A stretch of 64,000 bases of DNA, taken from Pyronema omphalodes. Lineage: Eukaryota > Ascomycota > Pezizomycetes > Pezizales > Pyronemataceae. The stretch's first letter is position 1, and the number at the start of each line of letters is the position of its first letter. Under the pieces are notes generated by a model that had not been told where the DNA came from, searched no databases, and saw nothing but the letters and a program-made list of their open reading frames with translations. The stretch covers positions 256,001 through 320,000 of the forward strand of contig JAJJXM010000041.1 of the NCBI GenBank assembly GCA_024516155.1, read 5' to 3'. Below are positions 13,401 to 26,691 of the stretch, in pieces. Both the position numbers and the translations under genes were made by a program.

Positions 13401-14329
13401 ACTTGTGCATGGACAATTAGATGAAAGGCGCTCGGGAGCAAACATGGCAAAGCACATTTTCGACGGGATCCTGTGCCATTCATCTCGAGTTTCATGTCCT
13501 GAACAAACCGGGCTTGATATCGATACATATTATTATTGGATATACCTCCGGAGCCGTGCTTGGACAATGCTCGCACCAGTCAAGGAACGGACTCGCGTCC
13601 CGTTGGTAGTTTCGTTTATTTCTGCGCGTAAAAATAAGTTGTGCTCACCCATGCGCCTTCAAATGCACCAACCCTATTCCATCACTTCCACGCTGCGGGC
13701 GGCGTCCCACTTCTCATGCTTGGTGGGGTGTCAACGGTTGCTATGCGCAGTGTGTGTGGTACCTGCTGGATCGAAGACGATTTGGAACCGCCAACTTATT
13801 CGTGTTTAGATGACACTTTGGACTGTCTGGACTGTCACTTGATACTCCATCCGTGTTGCCGATGTTGTTGCGTGTACTGCAACATAGTCTGTGATGCCTT
13901 GTGCGCTCTCTGTGGACTTTGTCGAGGGCGGTGCTGCTCGTGGTGCTGGTCTTGTCTGGCGCTGTCGGTGAGTGCCGGACCAGTTGCTGTCCAGTCGCTG
14001 TAGTCGCAGCTCACTCAGAGATGCAGAAATGGCAGCGATATTCGACTAGCCAATCCCTGCGCGCAAGCAGGGCGTCGTCAACTAAGGACAGAAGGGGAAC
14101 GCAGACAAGAGCAGCGAGGCGAGAGGGCGGGCGCTGATGCTGATGCTGTTGCTGATGTTGTTGCTTTTGCTGGTTTGGTTGTTGCTAAAGTTGCTGGGTT
14201 TGTTAGATCGGTCGTCGTCAATTACAGAGAGAGGTCTTCACTCTGCCTGTATGAACATTAACTATTGCCTGTACCATAATTATGTACATAGTTACATGGT
14301 TACAGGCTTCACCCTCGTTGCTCGACTTA

Positions 14330-15660
14330 CGCTGCTCTGCTCTGCTCTACTCTGTTTTGCTCTTTTTTTTTCTTTTTTTTTTTTCGTTCCGTGCTGCTCT
14401 TGCCTGTCTTGTCTTGTCTTGTCTTCTCTTCTCTTCTCTTCTCCAGAAATTCACATCCATTTTCTTTTTGCTATTATTCAGATCCACTGTCCTGTGTGGT
14501 CTGTCTGTCTGTCTGTCTTTTCACTCTTTCCACTGACAGAACAGTAAAACTGACTGTCTGTCACATCCTACTGATAGTGGGCTGGCTACTGCTGTTGCAA
14601 GGTAAGGCGTTAAAATCCTTTCCCCAGCAACCACCCCCTCGCTGCTCGCTACCTGGTTTAACTTGCCGACCTCCCATCTTCTTTCTCTTCCCTCCCTTCC
14701 CTCGAATCCCCTCCTTCTCTCATTCTCGCTTCTCGAGGACCTATTGCAGATCCACTTATTTTGTCGTCCGCTCGGTCATCCGTGTGAACGCTTTCAAGCC
14801 GGCGCCAGACGGGCCGTGCAAAGGCAGGGGGCCTCATCCTATTCTCGTTGTTATCCTCCTCCTCCTCCTTCTTCTTCTTCCCTTTCCCACCTCTCCCTAC
14901 CTCTCCCCGTACTTCTCCGACTCCGATCACCAGGCGCAGTCCCACCACTGTCAAGCCAAAACAGAACAAAAAGCTATTGTTGCGATTTTTGCCGCAACGC
15001 TTGCTTTGTAGCCTGTCGACATACAGTACCGGTGTTCTGAATCTAAATTCGAAATCCAGCCATCGTCTTCCTCTTCTCCCCCGTCTCAACCTTAACCACC
15101 ATTCACTATCGTTGCGCATAAACCCACCATTCAACCCACCCAAGTATCCACTTTGGTCCGCACCACACCCACCTTTGCTTTCCCCCCCCAACCAAGCCCC
15201 TCTCACGCAAGTCAAATCTAAGAGGCTCAAATCCGCTTGTACAAGCTTGTGCTCGCTCTTTGGATATTCTTATTGCAGACTTGACCCAACTCATTCAACG
15301 GATAACTTATTAACGTTTATCTATTGGTGAAAATAGGCTTCACTCTCGAAATCGTTATAAGGTCTCGTCTGCCGCATCACGCACGTTCACGCCTCCCCCA
15401 ACATCAGCAACCTTAACTCAATCTACCTGATACAGCCTGATCGGGTGCTTTCCACGAGCTCAAATCCGGATAAGCCGAGTCGAAAAAATTTCTGGTCCCC
15501 AACCATAGCATAGTGTGTTGTTGCCGAGTCTCTGCCACAACAAATCGTTACCCGAGTTTTGTTCATCCGTTCCACCCCGCTTCGACCATCACGCGTTTTA
15601 TTCGATACAGTTCCATCCCACTTTAACTACCACACCTGGCGGGCATAAACAACCTTCAAG
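14330..15660 (+). promoter_or_regulatory. pyrimidine-rich promoter and leader of the copper-fist gene
   Basis: About 1.3 kb upstream of the copper-fist start is strongly CT-rich on the plus strand. It has T runs, a TCTTG/TCTTC microsatellite at 14,400-14,445 and repeated CTGT units at 14,495-14,520. The long serine, leucine and proline frames here are a by-product of this composition. Such stretches are common in promoters and 5' leaders of highly expressed or tightly regulated fungal genes. The transcription start is not determined. Confidence 0.4.
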
Positions 15661-17549
15661 ATGATGATCGATGGGAAAAAGATGGCCTGTGAGGCCTGCA
15701 TTCGCGGCCATCGGGTAAGCGGTTGCAATCACCATGGTCAGTCCACCCTACCACTGTGATCCCCACAATTGTCACTATTTTCGTCTCCGATAAATGCCAT
15801 CATCTGTCGCATTGACTTTGACTGCACTTTTCTGGTGTTGGTCTGTTTTTAGCGAAGCCGTGCACTCGTGGTACGCGTCTCGTTACGAAAAAGCTAACGA
15901 GAAGGATTTTCGCAACTCACAGATCGCAAACTACTACCAATCGCGAAAAAAGGTCGTCCAGTATCGCAGTGCAACCACTGCCGAGCTGCACGGAAATCTC
16001 GTGCCTCCCACGTTCGATGCGACTGCGGCGAGAGGATTGCGGCGGCTAAGGAGCAGGCGAAAAACGGCGTAACGCATGGGACTAATTTAGGTGATGGGAT
16101 ATCCATCGGAGGAGTTGTTATGACAGCTGTCGGCGGAAATGCAGGAAGTGGAGGAGGATCGCACGCGGGGGTTGCTGTTGCTCCTCTCGGTGACGATTCT
16201 AAAAGTGAGCTCGCGTGGCCTCCCGGTTGAAGATCATTTCCCCTGTCGGAACAGAGTGCTAAAATGTTCCTTTTTCTTCTCAAGGTGCCCAACCCCCATG
16301 TTCGTGTTGTCACGGCGGACATTGCACCTGTGCGTTGAAGAAGGAACCACAGCATCTCGATGCCGTGCCGGAATTCTCAGAAACGCCACACCACGGTGCC
16401 TCGTCTGCTTTAACGAAGCCCCGGCTCACATCAGTGCAATCGGAGACTAATCTCACGACGTTCGCCAACGGTCACCACAAGCCAACACACCACAAACACC
16501 ATACGACACATGGATCCTCGCCGTATAGTATCCCAACCGTCGGACACAGTGGACACACCTTCGGCGAGCACAACGGCTGTACGAAAACGCAATCCTCATC
16601 AGGATCCCAGTCTGGGGCGAAATCTCGACGCATCAAATCCGAGCAGTCGTCCCCTGATTTCCGTACATATCCAGCTCTCCAGCTAGGAACTGCTGGCATC
16701 ACAACTTTAGAGCTAACACCTAGACAACCACCATCAAAACCGGTTATTAATCGTGCTTCGACCGGACGTGCTCTTGGCCTTAGCGTAGATACCAATCATC
16801 AGCCCGCATTCACCATGCATGAATTTCCCAGTCAGGAATTTCTTCCTTCAGCAGAATCCGAGAGTTTTGGTCAATTCTCAGCGAGTCTCTTTCCTACGCC
16901 ATCTGCTGCCTGGCCCCCGGCATTCTCTACATACAACAGGACAACCTCATTCGAAGAACCACCACGCCCTGCATTCGATCCAAGCCAGCCTTTAGATTCG
17001 AATTTGGAACTCAATCAGCTTTTGGCTGCTATGCAGCAGCACGGTCCGCCATCAAATTCCGGCGACGAGCGAGAACCTTATGATATATTCGGCGGTGGGC
17101 CGAGCCCACCTGCGTTCTACCGTAACGGCGAGATCTCATCAAGCTCCTCCGACCACGGCGTTGAGTCCGAACCTTACCATATCAGCGCAACACCATCATT
17201 TATGGATTTACCAAATCTTGTGGACCAGCCGTATGGCCAAAATACTTTCAGTGCAGCTGATTTGGACAACTTGATTTCGACCACAGCACTACCCAGTAAT
17301 ACTGGCATTGACTTTTCTGATGCTGGGCTTGCAATGGTTGCTGCAAATGTGGATGCATGGGCTAACCCAACGGATCTTGGAAACATGGGTGGTTACCCCC
17401 CAAGTTTCCCACAAAATAACCTGGCAACGGATTTAAGCAAGGTTATGTCAGATGGTCAAACTATTTTGGTACAACAACAGCCGGTTTATGTACCTCCACC
17501 AGAAGATGATGGCCTTTGGATGGCAGGGTGGTCCAATCAGGCACAGTAG
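15661..17549 (+). CDS. copper-fist transcription factor (Ace1/Cuf1/GRISEA family)
   Basis: Three exons, 15661-15736, 15923-16204 and 16285-17549, encode 540 residues. Residues 1-41 form the copper fist: MMIDGKKMACEACIRGHR, then SGCNHHD across intron 1, then KKGRPVSQCNHC and SHVRCDCGE. All zinc- and copper-liganding cysteines and the minor-groove KKGRP motif are present. The exon 3 start gives a second Cys cluster, CSCCHGGHCTCALKKE, which is usual in filamentous-fungal members and resembles copper-sensing clusters. The remaining 400 residues are Ser/Pro/Gln-rich and presumably carry activation. Family members bind copper and control copper uptake or detoxification genes in the nucleus. Both introns have GT...AG borders, and splicing restores the fist motif exactly. 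Whether this one activates uptake (Mac1/Cuf1-like) or detoxification (Ace1-like) cannot be told from sequence alone. Confidence 0.93.
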
Positions 17550-18986
17550 CATGCTGTAGGTTAGGAGAGATATTTTTCGATCAACAAAATGGTTTCTGAA
17601 GCAACCAACGTTGTGGATGGAAACAGGTGACAGCGTGAAATATGCTCGGGGAAATATTTTTTTTGTTTACTGTTTTGTGTCTAGGTTAGCTGGAGTTTAA
17701 CGGGATGGGTTTTGTGTAGTCGTGAGTGGTGGACTTTTTTTGTGCTCTCTCTGAATTTTATATAGCTTTTCTTTTTTCGTTTTTTTTTCTTTTTTTTTTT
17801 CGTGTTTCAGGACCCGTTTCTTTTTTTGCTATTTTGGGTTCGAACAGACATGATGCTACACGCATGCAACAAATATAGATGGATCGAATCGGATTGCAAC
17901 GTTTAGGGCTTGTGGATAGGGAAACCGTCGGTCTTTTTCTGGTCTTTGGGCTTTTTCCGATTTTTTTTTTATAGATGGTGATCTTCCATGGTGTTTTTTT
18001 TTTTTTTTTTTTTTTTTTTTTTGATATCGTTTTGGTTTGAATTTGGGGAATTGGGGTAGCTCTCTCTCTTTTGGGATGGATTGGGCAAGGAGAGGGTTTG
18101 GATGATGTCACGAGTGGAATAAAGTACATACAGAACAAATTACTTACAAAGAATAACAAACAAATGTAGATGCAACCCATCGCTGTTGAATAAATAAATG
18201 TGATGATATAAATATCCCTGCTTCCTGCGTGATGATACCTGTGGCAAAAAAGCATCGACTATTAATTGATAAAGGGACGATACTGTATATGTCTGTCTAC
18301 CTATGTAATATCTATTAGCTACGTTGGAAAAATTAACTTGGGTATGTAATCGGATATGTATGTAAGCATACATTTATGGTGCCATACTGATGTGGGGGGG
18401 CGCAAGAAAAAAAGTGGGGTGCATACCAATCCATCCAAGGGCCTATAAGTACGAGGCGGGAGTGTGGGGTGGCGTGGCGTAGTGGGGTGGTGTAGGGTCG
18501 CTACCAATATGACCATGCCTCCACGCTGATAACGGACGATGGGTCCACCCGAACCTATGAAAGACACCACGACCGTTCCGGCTTGATTTTCTTCCACCAA
18601 TCTTTCAAACCAGCCATACAGTAATTACTGTACGTGCTTCAGTTTGATAAGAACAGAAGGCGTATATATACAGTGATGTGTGTATATATATATATATATG
18701 AATCACTACTGATCACTCGCACACATGTATATATCAGGATTCGATGCAAGATCCAAGATATTGGCTGGATCTTACATACAAAATTTACCTACCTGCCTGC
18801 CTACCTGCCTGCCTGTTCTGCATAGCATACGTAGGAGGGAGGGGGGTACAGATTGTTATGCCGAACTTATGATGCGGGTGCGATCGAAATCATATTGACC
18901 AGTAATAGAAATATGGTACAGACATAGCGATGCGAATCATGCGATGAATATTGGGGGGGAGGTTTCCTATCGAATGATCATCGATA

Positions 18987-18987
<1 letters not shown>

Positions 18988-19020
<33 letters not shown>
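18988..19020. repeat. poly-C run of 33
   Basis: This is an uninterrupted run of 33 C, the longest homopolymer in the window. TATA/TGTATA microsatellite sequence lies near 19,090-19,135. Confidence 0.9.
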
Positions 19021-19021
<1 letters not shown>

Positions 19022-19103
19022 CTCTGCCGGCGGCGAGTTGGGAGGTGAATGTCGGACTTCGGTTAACGCGCGATGATGATGGATATGTACGAGTATATAT
19101 CAT

Positions 19104-19134
<31 letters not shown>

Positions 19135-20954
19135 CATGGGAAAAAAATTGTCTGGTCTGGTCTTGTCTTGTCTGGTCTGGGTCCGGTGGTCGCATGATAA
19201 TGATTGGTTCGCTAAATCTCCCCCCTGAAACCCTTTTTAGATAGGATTTTCTGGTATGCCACCATATGCACCATACATACCATACCGGCTTTGAGAAAAA
19301 AAAAAAACTTTTGGCAGAGGAGGATAGGAAAATTCTTGGAATTCATTCGTTAGATGGAATTTATATTTTTATACATACACACGCATGATGTCGGTTAGAT
19401 ATGGTTACGGTATGGATCTGTGTATGTATGTAAAATCTCGCCAACGGGTGGGAAATGTCGATATGTAGATGAATTAGGCAGACTGCAGCTTGGATTCTTG
19501 GAATGCAGCGCATGTGTCTTTTTTTGTTTTTATTTTTTTATTTTTTTTTCATGCCGCTGCTAGAGAAAGGTTGATATTGGTGGGATTAAAAACAGCGGAA
19601 TTGAAAAAAAAAAAGAAGAGCAAAATGTTGTTGATCTACTCGGTAAACGGATGATGACAATAATGCTGACGATGATTCTGACGAGTCGTCGTTGAATTCT
19701 GGTTGGTGAGGAAAGATAGCTAATCCTTCTATCCTTCTGCGAACCCTATGCTGCGGCTGAGACGGATATGCGCGGATAGAAATCGCTGGGAAACTCTAAG
19801 GAATGGACAAAGAATTTAAATCAGTAATGTTGTTATCAATGTGAAACAATTTATAGCGTAAGAAGTCCCGCCATCGACATAGTGAGATGGGTCGTACGGT
19901 GGAAAAATTAGGGTGTCGAATTTTTGTAAACCATTAAAAGCCACTTTTGCCACAGGTTCGTTGGTTGGTGGGGTGTGATTTGTCGCTTCTGTAGCATGTC
20001 GGGTGTTGATAGACGCTATATATCGCATGTTACAGGTTACAGCCTTGTACTTCTGAGGGCTATCTGAAGAATTTAAGATGGAAATCGTAATGGAATTAGT
20101 AGTCCTTTGATTACTTCTACAAGCAAGCATGTACCCACATAGCCCTAAATACATATAAGTTTTCACAGGTTATAACCTGCTGGTTATTTATCTGATGGAT
20201 TTCTGCTGTATCCTTTCATTCCATTAGTTGAATAATTTGTTAGCCTGGGCACCATATCTATCGACTAGGAATTCAAAGATCTCCCTTTTAGCACAGCCGT
20301 TGCGAAGCGAGTTGGAAGCCTATTCCACAGACATTTCTACTACCTAAATAACCTGTATTTTCTGGTACCCTGAACTAAATCGATAATCCTCTAGACGCCG
20401 CCGTTTAAAACACATATCAGTCTAATGATCATCGGTTTGACAGCTCTCCACCCGCTAAATAACAGGGTTTATGCCTGCGCATAGGCCCTGCGCATGTTAG
20501 GTGAAGACTAAACTACGTAACGGGTAATGAGGCACGCGACCATGAATTAGTGTGAATTTATTCAAATGTAGTCTTTATTTGCTGCAATAATTACCAATAA
20601 CACTTATAAAATAGCTTACTTTATAGGTATTATACAGAACATACTGTAATTTGCAAAAAAGAGCTCTAGATCGTTGATAGCTAGAGGCACACAACCAGTG
20701 TCGAAGTCTGGGATATGGTATCTATATCCCGAATTCTGACCATATTGATATGTTTGTCACATTAGTATCTTTTATATGCGTCTTATCCATATGGGTTTTT
20801 GAAGATATCCCACTGTTTTCACCAATACCCGATGAATCCTCACTAGTCTAGGACTTCAGGTCCTGAAATTATGAAGAGACTAGAAGAGGTACCTGGCAGA
20901 ATACACAGGTCACAATTCAAGAGAGTCGGAGCTAATAGAGAAAGACAAATAAGC

Positions 20955-21005
20955 TATTGGCTGAACAAAAATATAGCATCGCGGATGCACTAACTAAAAC
21001 AATAT
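20955..21005 (+). mobile_element. possible Ty1/copia RNase H relic
   Basis: One frame reads EQKYSIADALTKT. The words ADALTK are the usual ending of copia-type RNase H domains, just before the 3' LTR. The surrounding frame is broken, so this would be a decayed fragment. The evidence is one short motif only. Confidence 0.3.
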
Positions 21006-22225
21006 GGTCACGTGATGGTAAATGTGAAGTGATATTCCATGCATAATACCAATTAATGAGAATTGATCACGCCATCGCCCGGCTTTCGGAAGCAGTATGA
21101 TTAGTTATTAAGATATCCCACTATATTCAGTTATCAGAGTTTTCTTGACACTTTAATCGGTGTTCCAGATACGACCACGGACCGTGGTCGGCGGTTAAAT
21201 TCCCCTCGTAACATCGTGCCGCAGCGCCAGTCGGTCCGAAGCGCCGCCGTTTCCTAGTACTCCGGTAGAATCGGCCTGTCTAGCAGGACTTTCTAAACCC
21301 TGGTCGACACACCGGCCGATCCCGAAACTGGGGAAAGACTCCACTTTTGGAGACCGGATGGGAAGGAGGTTGGACTTATACCGGAGCTGGGGTGGAGAAC
21401 TCGCCCTGGATGGCTTATCGATATTTGAAACGTTGAATTTTCTTTGTTCTAGGATATCGTGTTCCATGATGTCGGAGATGAGGATGTAGAGAGTGATATC
21501 AAGGGGCTCAACAGGTGCTGGAGTGCGGAGGAACATCGGAGTTCCTTTGATTTCCTACTGGGAAATAAACCCTGATGCACGTGGTGATATACTGACAATA
21601 CTAGTGAATGAAAGATAATGAAGGATTGGATAAAAAGGCCCCGCAGAAATCAATCGAAAACCAGGAGTACGATATGTTTACTCATCCATGATATTGCGAT
21701 AGTTTCTGAAGAATTTTCTGGTTATGTTGGTCCCTGGCTAGAACTGATAACGTAGAGGCGATTATGCAGACGGATAGGATGTATAGATCGCTACACAGTT
21801 GCCGGATCTCCAGCATTAGAGACATAGAAGAAGCTGTCAAATTAGTAGATTAGTAGATTACTGATCACCGGACTTATCGCGAGAAATTGTTCCTGAAGAT
21901 TATGCATGCATAATCGGAAGTGCATGGCGGATCAGTGACCTGAACTGATGAAGTTCCTCATCAGGGCACTAGTAAGGCCAAGGCTCCGGTGAAAAGTATT
22001 TCTCCCAGAATCTCATGTATGAGGGTAGATTAAACATCGGAATTTGGATAACTCGGCTTAATGTTTGAGACCTGAAAGATCTTAATTGACATTTCTCAAG
22101 GCAATAACAAGCGGAACTATGGACTCCAAGAGTCCTACAACGCGCAAATTATGGTTCCTGACGACGTGCATAAAACGTATCACAAGATCAAGCCGTGGTG
22201 ATCAGGCACAACTTCCCTTTGATGA

Positions 22226-22370
22226 GGTTTCCATGACTCTTTCTACCGTTCGGTATTATGGAAGTCTTGTTTTATTTGCCTCACAACCCATGGCAAAGCG
22301 TCATGATGAATTTGATCATGATCATGATTTTATCCACGGGCCTTGGTAGTGAGCGTTCCGTTCAACCTTC
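22226..22370 (+). mobile_element. possible Ty3/gypsy integrase relic
   Basis: Across one frameshift the translation reads YYGSLVL then PHNPWQSVMMNLI and LSTGLGS. This resembles the start of the gypsy integrase core, where a YGLLQPLP-like run leads to PW, then MDFI and LPxSxG. The acidic catalytic residue of MDFI reads Asn here, so the copy is dead. It sits in a 3-kb region with no intact frames. Confidence 0.35.
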
Positions 22371-23952
22371 AGCTCATGACTTTCATCACCACCTTTTAAT
22401 TCAACTATGGTCTTGGTCTTGCAAACGACTGACCCGATCTTGACCAGTAGGAATTGGGCAAAAAACGTCATGCTGGCCGTCGGGCACAGATGCGAGTGAG
22501 ATTCTGTTCAGCCAATGGCAGTGTGTGGCTTATTGTGACACCATCCTGACTTGGACACTCAGCCCGAAAATTTCGCCAAGTAAGCTTCCAGAAGCAAATT
22601 CAGAGAGATGACTAGAATAGGGGCTTGTGAATAATTTTTCATGTGATCTTTACGATTCCAATGCTTATGGGAGATTCTTTGCGCCCATGTCTGAGATGTT
22701 TTTGACCGTTGGGTTTGAGGTTAGGGTAGACGCGGATTCGACGGAGAAAACCTTAACTTCCGAGTCACTACGTCAAGAATCTCAAAAACATTCCCGATAC
22801 CTATTTTAACTTCCAAATGTGATTCAACGCTATTAGGTTTCTCCACAAACAGGCCTGATAACTACAACCAAGGGAGAACACGGCTCTCGCGGCATTGCTC
22901 CAATTCTTTAGAATGTCTTCCATTTGCAGTTATTCTCCCGTATCCACAGTTGATTTCTTCACCTCCTTTACAAATGCACTGATATCCTGAGGCTCGAGGA
23001 GTGGAATTCCATCTGTCCGTCGTGATTATTAGCGAAAACGAGCCCATCGTCGTTTTTCCTTTCATCATGGAGATACTCCCCGATGTAGTTTACTTTGTCC
23101 AAGATCATTTTCTCCAAACGTTATCTTCAACTCATAATCTCAAAGTTCCGAGATTTTTTGTGCCACTCTGATACTCCGTATCACAAACTCCATGTCTCAA
23201 ACCAGGTTCGAGAAAACCCATCTGCACCCAAGGACCATTTTCTTCATCCCTCGTGGAAGGTGACGTCTTCTTTCTCGTTCGGTTATAGGGAGTTAATCAA
23301 CATCATATTGAGGGGTAACGCGGGGTAAGTAAATATTTCGGCGCTGGGAGCTCATTTGGTGATGAAGACCGTTGAAAGTACTATGGGGACTATGGTGCTG
23401 AAAAACTCCGGCCTCCTACGTGAAATGAAAGAACCCTAGCCCATTGTTACGTCTCCGCGAAACCGAGAATTAATGACTCTAACGCTGTTAAACCTCGTAA
23501 GTTTACACGCGAAACTTTGTGTTCCCGGGATTCCAGCTCCCTGGTAGCCGAAAAATTTGGTAGAGCGTTGAGTGCCTTTCGCCAATCATGCGAACGTGTC
23601 AGCATGCATACCATTACACCGAACCATGGTTAACAACCACTTTTGGTAATGCAGGTCCGCTTTTTTGTTTTTCGGAGCGTTCCGTGATACGCGGTCCTCA
23701 GAGCGTCTAACCGGGGAACTTGAGATGGGATGAGGGAAGAAGAGAAACTGTGATGGAAATGAGACTGATGATACTGAGCTCGTGATTAAAATTTTGGAAC
23801 TCCATTGAGGAAGGCCTGGTATGAGACGAAAGAGTATAAAATCTTCAGATGGAACGTCCTTGAGATGGTTTTTTTTCCTGGCTAAGCACAATCAAGGCTC
23901 AGCCTACTAAATCCAAGAAAAATATTGCAAACTTCTTTGACAGAATACTAAA

Positions 23953-25056
23953 ATGCGGCTTTCAGTCTTCTTCCTCCTGGCTTCGGTCTTGACTGTACTA
24001 GCAGTGCCAGTTACAAACGTTAAGAGATACGCAGGACAAACAGTATGGATCCCTTTTTTACAGATCGTTTTTGTTTTACATCATCTCCAACAAAAGCACT
24101 AATAAATGACCATCATAGGTTGCCTACTTCGGGCAAATCAAGAAGTCCTCCAGTGATTCTCTTGCCAACCTCTGCAAAGACCCCAACGTTGACATCGTTG
24201 TCCTCGCATTCCTTCACATTCTCTGGGGAGCCGGTGGTCTTCCAGGCACTGACTTCTGGCCCTACTGCCCTGCAACCATCCCAGGAACAGATCTCGCCAA
24301 CTGTCCTACCTATGAGGCCGACATCAAGTCCTGCCAGGCTAATGGCAAGAAAGTCTTGTTGTCCATTGGAGGTGCAACTATGACACAGAGTATGACCGAC
24401 CCCGTCAAGTTCTCTCAGAATATTTGGAACTTGTTCGGTCGTGGATATGGATCCATCAGGCCTTTCGGAACTGCAGTCGTTGATGGGTATGATCTTGATA
24501 TTGAGACCAATGATAATACTGGCTGGACTCAGCTCGTAGCCGAGTTGAGAAAGTTGGCGGCAAGCTCCGGAGGAGTCATCATCTCTGGAGCTCCTCAGTG
24601 TCCCAAGCCAGATGCGAGCTTGCAAGACACTGTGGTAAGTAATTGGATTATATCTTTGGAATCTAGTGGTTGCTAATAGTATATGATGTAGTACAAACTT
24701 GATTACCTATTCATCCAGTTTTATAATAACTGGTGTGGAACTGGGAGCATTCCCTCTTCTTTCTCGGACTGGAGTCAGGATCTTGCAGCCAAGAACCCTG
24801 GTGCGAAGTTGTTTGTGGGAGTTCCGGGTGCAGCAGACGCCGCGGGATCAGGATACATGACGCCAAGCCAGATGGCGAGTATGGTTGCGCAGGTAAAGAA
24901 CAAGAGCAACTATGGAGGTGTTATGTAAGTGAATGGACATTTCCCCGAGACAGATGGGAGCTAATAAGGCGTAGGACTTGGGATTGGGCTTATGCAAAGA
25001 ACAATATCGGCTCTGATGGAAGGAATTATATGCAAGCACTTAGACAGGCCGCTTGA
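23953..25056 (+). CDS. secreted GH18 chitinase (class III type)
   Basis: Four exons, 23953-24042, 24119-24634, 24692-24924 and 24975-25056, encode 306 residues. Residues 1-18 are a signal peptide (MRLSVFFLLASVLTVLAVP). The catalytic barrel begins at VAYFGQ. KVLLSIGGAT is the first conserved GH18 strand, and DGYDLDIE is the DxxDxDxE active-site motif, with Glu as proton donor. IQFYNNWC and GGVMTWDWAY are the late barrel strands, the latter with the conserved Trp. The enzyme would hydrolyse chitin outside the cell or in the wall. Length fits a bare catalytic domain: there is no chitin-binding module, no Ser/Thr stalk and no GPI signal. All splice junctions keep frame and rebuild the motifs. The gene stands alone between transposon relics. 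Confidence 0.93.
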
Positions 25057-25689
25057 GACAGCCTTGAAGAAGAAATGTAGCTCTGGTAGCTAGGGTATGG
25101 GATTTGGAACTTTGGGCCTGTAACCTTTTTGATGCGAGAAAGAACTTATTTCGGAGTCAGAACTTGGAAGGCTGAATTTTGTCATGGTTGTTGATCAATC
25201 GATTATGTTTGAGACTTGCTCCGGATGCACGTGTACAGGCGCGGAAAAAAGAAGGGTCGTTTTAAAAATGTATGATGTACGAATCTAGTTTTTATTGAAA
25301 AATATGGTGTATTAGTTGGAATGTAGTTCGAGTTTAAAGTTATGGAAATTATGCAGGATAACCCCGCCAAGACCACGAAATACGCAGGATACTCCTTGCT
25401 TAAGCCTAATGGGTGTGAGTTCCTTGGTGCAATTAGTATTGATAAATATAGGAAATATTGTGAGCTTTTCTTTTTATAGGTAGGCTAGAGGAAAATGAGA
25501 GCGAAGAAAAAGTCAGAAGGACAAAAAATGCTGTGAAGGCGAAAAGCTGATAAATAGGCTGGCTTGCCCGCTATATCAGCAGATAGGTGTGACTATTCAT
25601 AATAAGTCACTCGGCCATTCGTGCTGGTACGGCCCTAAGCCAATTAAATAGGATTACAGCCGCCGAAAAGTTGGGATCCGCCCGTAACT

Positions 25690-26340
25690 CCGCAGCGTCT
25701 TCAAACGCAGAGCCACTGTCTTCCTTCACATTGCCTCTGGACACGCCCTGGTGGGTACGCACCTGAAAAGCATTAAGAAAAAGGACTCCGATGAGTGTTG
25801 GTGGTGTGAGTCGGGCCAGAAGCGGACTCGAGGACACCTATTCGGGGAGTGCCGCAGATGGAGATCGGAGATTGCAAACTTCCATAAAGAGGTGGAAAGA
25901 ATGACAGAGAAAGCCAGGCGAGCGAGGGGCAGGCTCAAGGTGATTGACCTCTTTAACGATGATTGACTCACGAAAGTGGTCTCGGAATACTTAGCCGCAA
26001 CAGAGATTGTCAGGCGATATGATTAAAAAAAAAACAGAAAGGGCAGGGGAGGATAGGCCTGGGCTATTTTTGTTTTGTATTTCGTTTGAACGAGTCTTTT
26101 CCTTCACGTTTCTACATGTATGCAGTCCGCTTGTAAGCGACTTGCATTTTTCTTTTCTTTCTCATTTTTCCTGGGTCAGTTTTTACAAGTTTTGTTTTTC
26201 CTTTGTGCAGGGACGGTTAGTTGGGAGCAGGAGATAGGGCGCCTCATTAGGGACCCCGGCCTCGAGGACATAATTTTGGTTGTTTTTATTTCCCACATAG
26301 GCTTTAAAGGCCCCGAACGGTGTATGATTAAAATGTAAAA
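25690..26340 (+). mobile_element. LINE (Tad-like) C-terminal fragment and 3' end
   Basis: From about 25,699 a frame reads RRATVFLHIASGHALVGTHL, then KSIKKKDSDECWWC, then RGHLFGECRRW, ending near 25,966. This SGHALVGTHL...CWWC...H...C block is the C-terminal end of many fungal non-LTR retrotransposon polyproteins, after the reverse transcriptase. The following 370 bases are non-coding and end in the shared 3' tag at 26,271-26,340. No reverse transcriptase is visible upstream, so this is a 5'-truncated, dead copy, the normal fate of LINE insertions. Confidence 0.65.
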
Positions 26341-26468
26341 TGTGAATGTAAATAGGATTATAGAAGGTACGAGCGGAGGGGATGGACAGGGAAAGGGCAA
26401 CGCAGAGTGAGAACGTAGTATGGAAGGGGGGATGAGGGTCCAGGATTGAACACCTGCGGGGGAGCCTC

Positions 26469-26492
26469 GGGGGGGGGGGGGGGGGGGGGGGG
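26469..26492. repeat. poly-G run of 24
   Basis: A run of 24 G lies inside the non-coding block between two retroelement 3' tags. Confidence 0.9.
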
Positions 26493-26691
26493 AGCATGGA
26501 GATAGATGGGGGAGGGGTTGAGAAGGGCAACAGAGTGTCCATCGCGGCCAGTTCTGAAAGCATAGGGCTAAGGGCTTGGTGAATGGGATACTGACAAATT
26601 TGTCGCATTTTTTCGCTTCCTTTTTTAAGGCAGATTGTACGAGGGTAGGATATTGAAGGGCCTCACTAGGTGGTTTCAGCCACAAGAACGG

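Larger units (their letters stand above)
6602..14329. other. gene-free stretch with retroelement tags
   Basis: I see no supportable gene over about 7.7 kb. Frames above 60 residues occur on both strands but lack domains and are broken often. Two copies of a LINE 3'-end tag lie near 7.1 and 7.4 kb, facing in opposite directions. The rest is unique-looking, moderately AT-rich DNA, probably decayed transposons and regulatory DNA. Confidence 0.5.
17550..23952. other. gene-free, transposon-relic-rich stretch
   Basis: The first 2 kb after the copper-fist gene hold T-rich 3' sequence with poly-T runs (one near 17,993-18,022), TA repeats near 18,680-18,700, CTGC/CTAC repeats near 18,787 and a 33-base C run. 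From about 20 to 23.6 kb the DNA is AT-rich with scattered retrotransposon-like words but no intact frame. I see no supportable gene. Confidence 0.5.

Noticed and set aside
14391..15330. Several overlapping frames of 125-206 codons
   Set aside because: They are by-products of CT-rich sequence (Leu, Ser, Pro runs) upstream of the copper-fist gene; overlapping frames on both strands.
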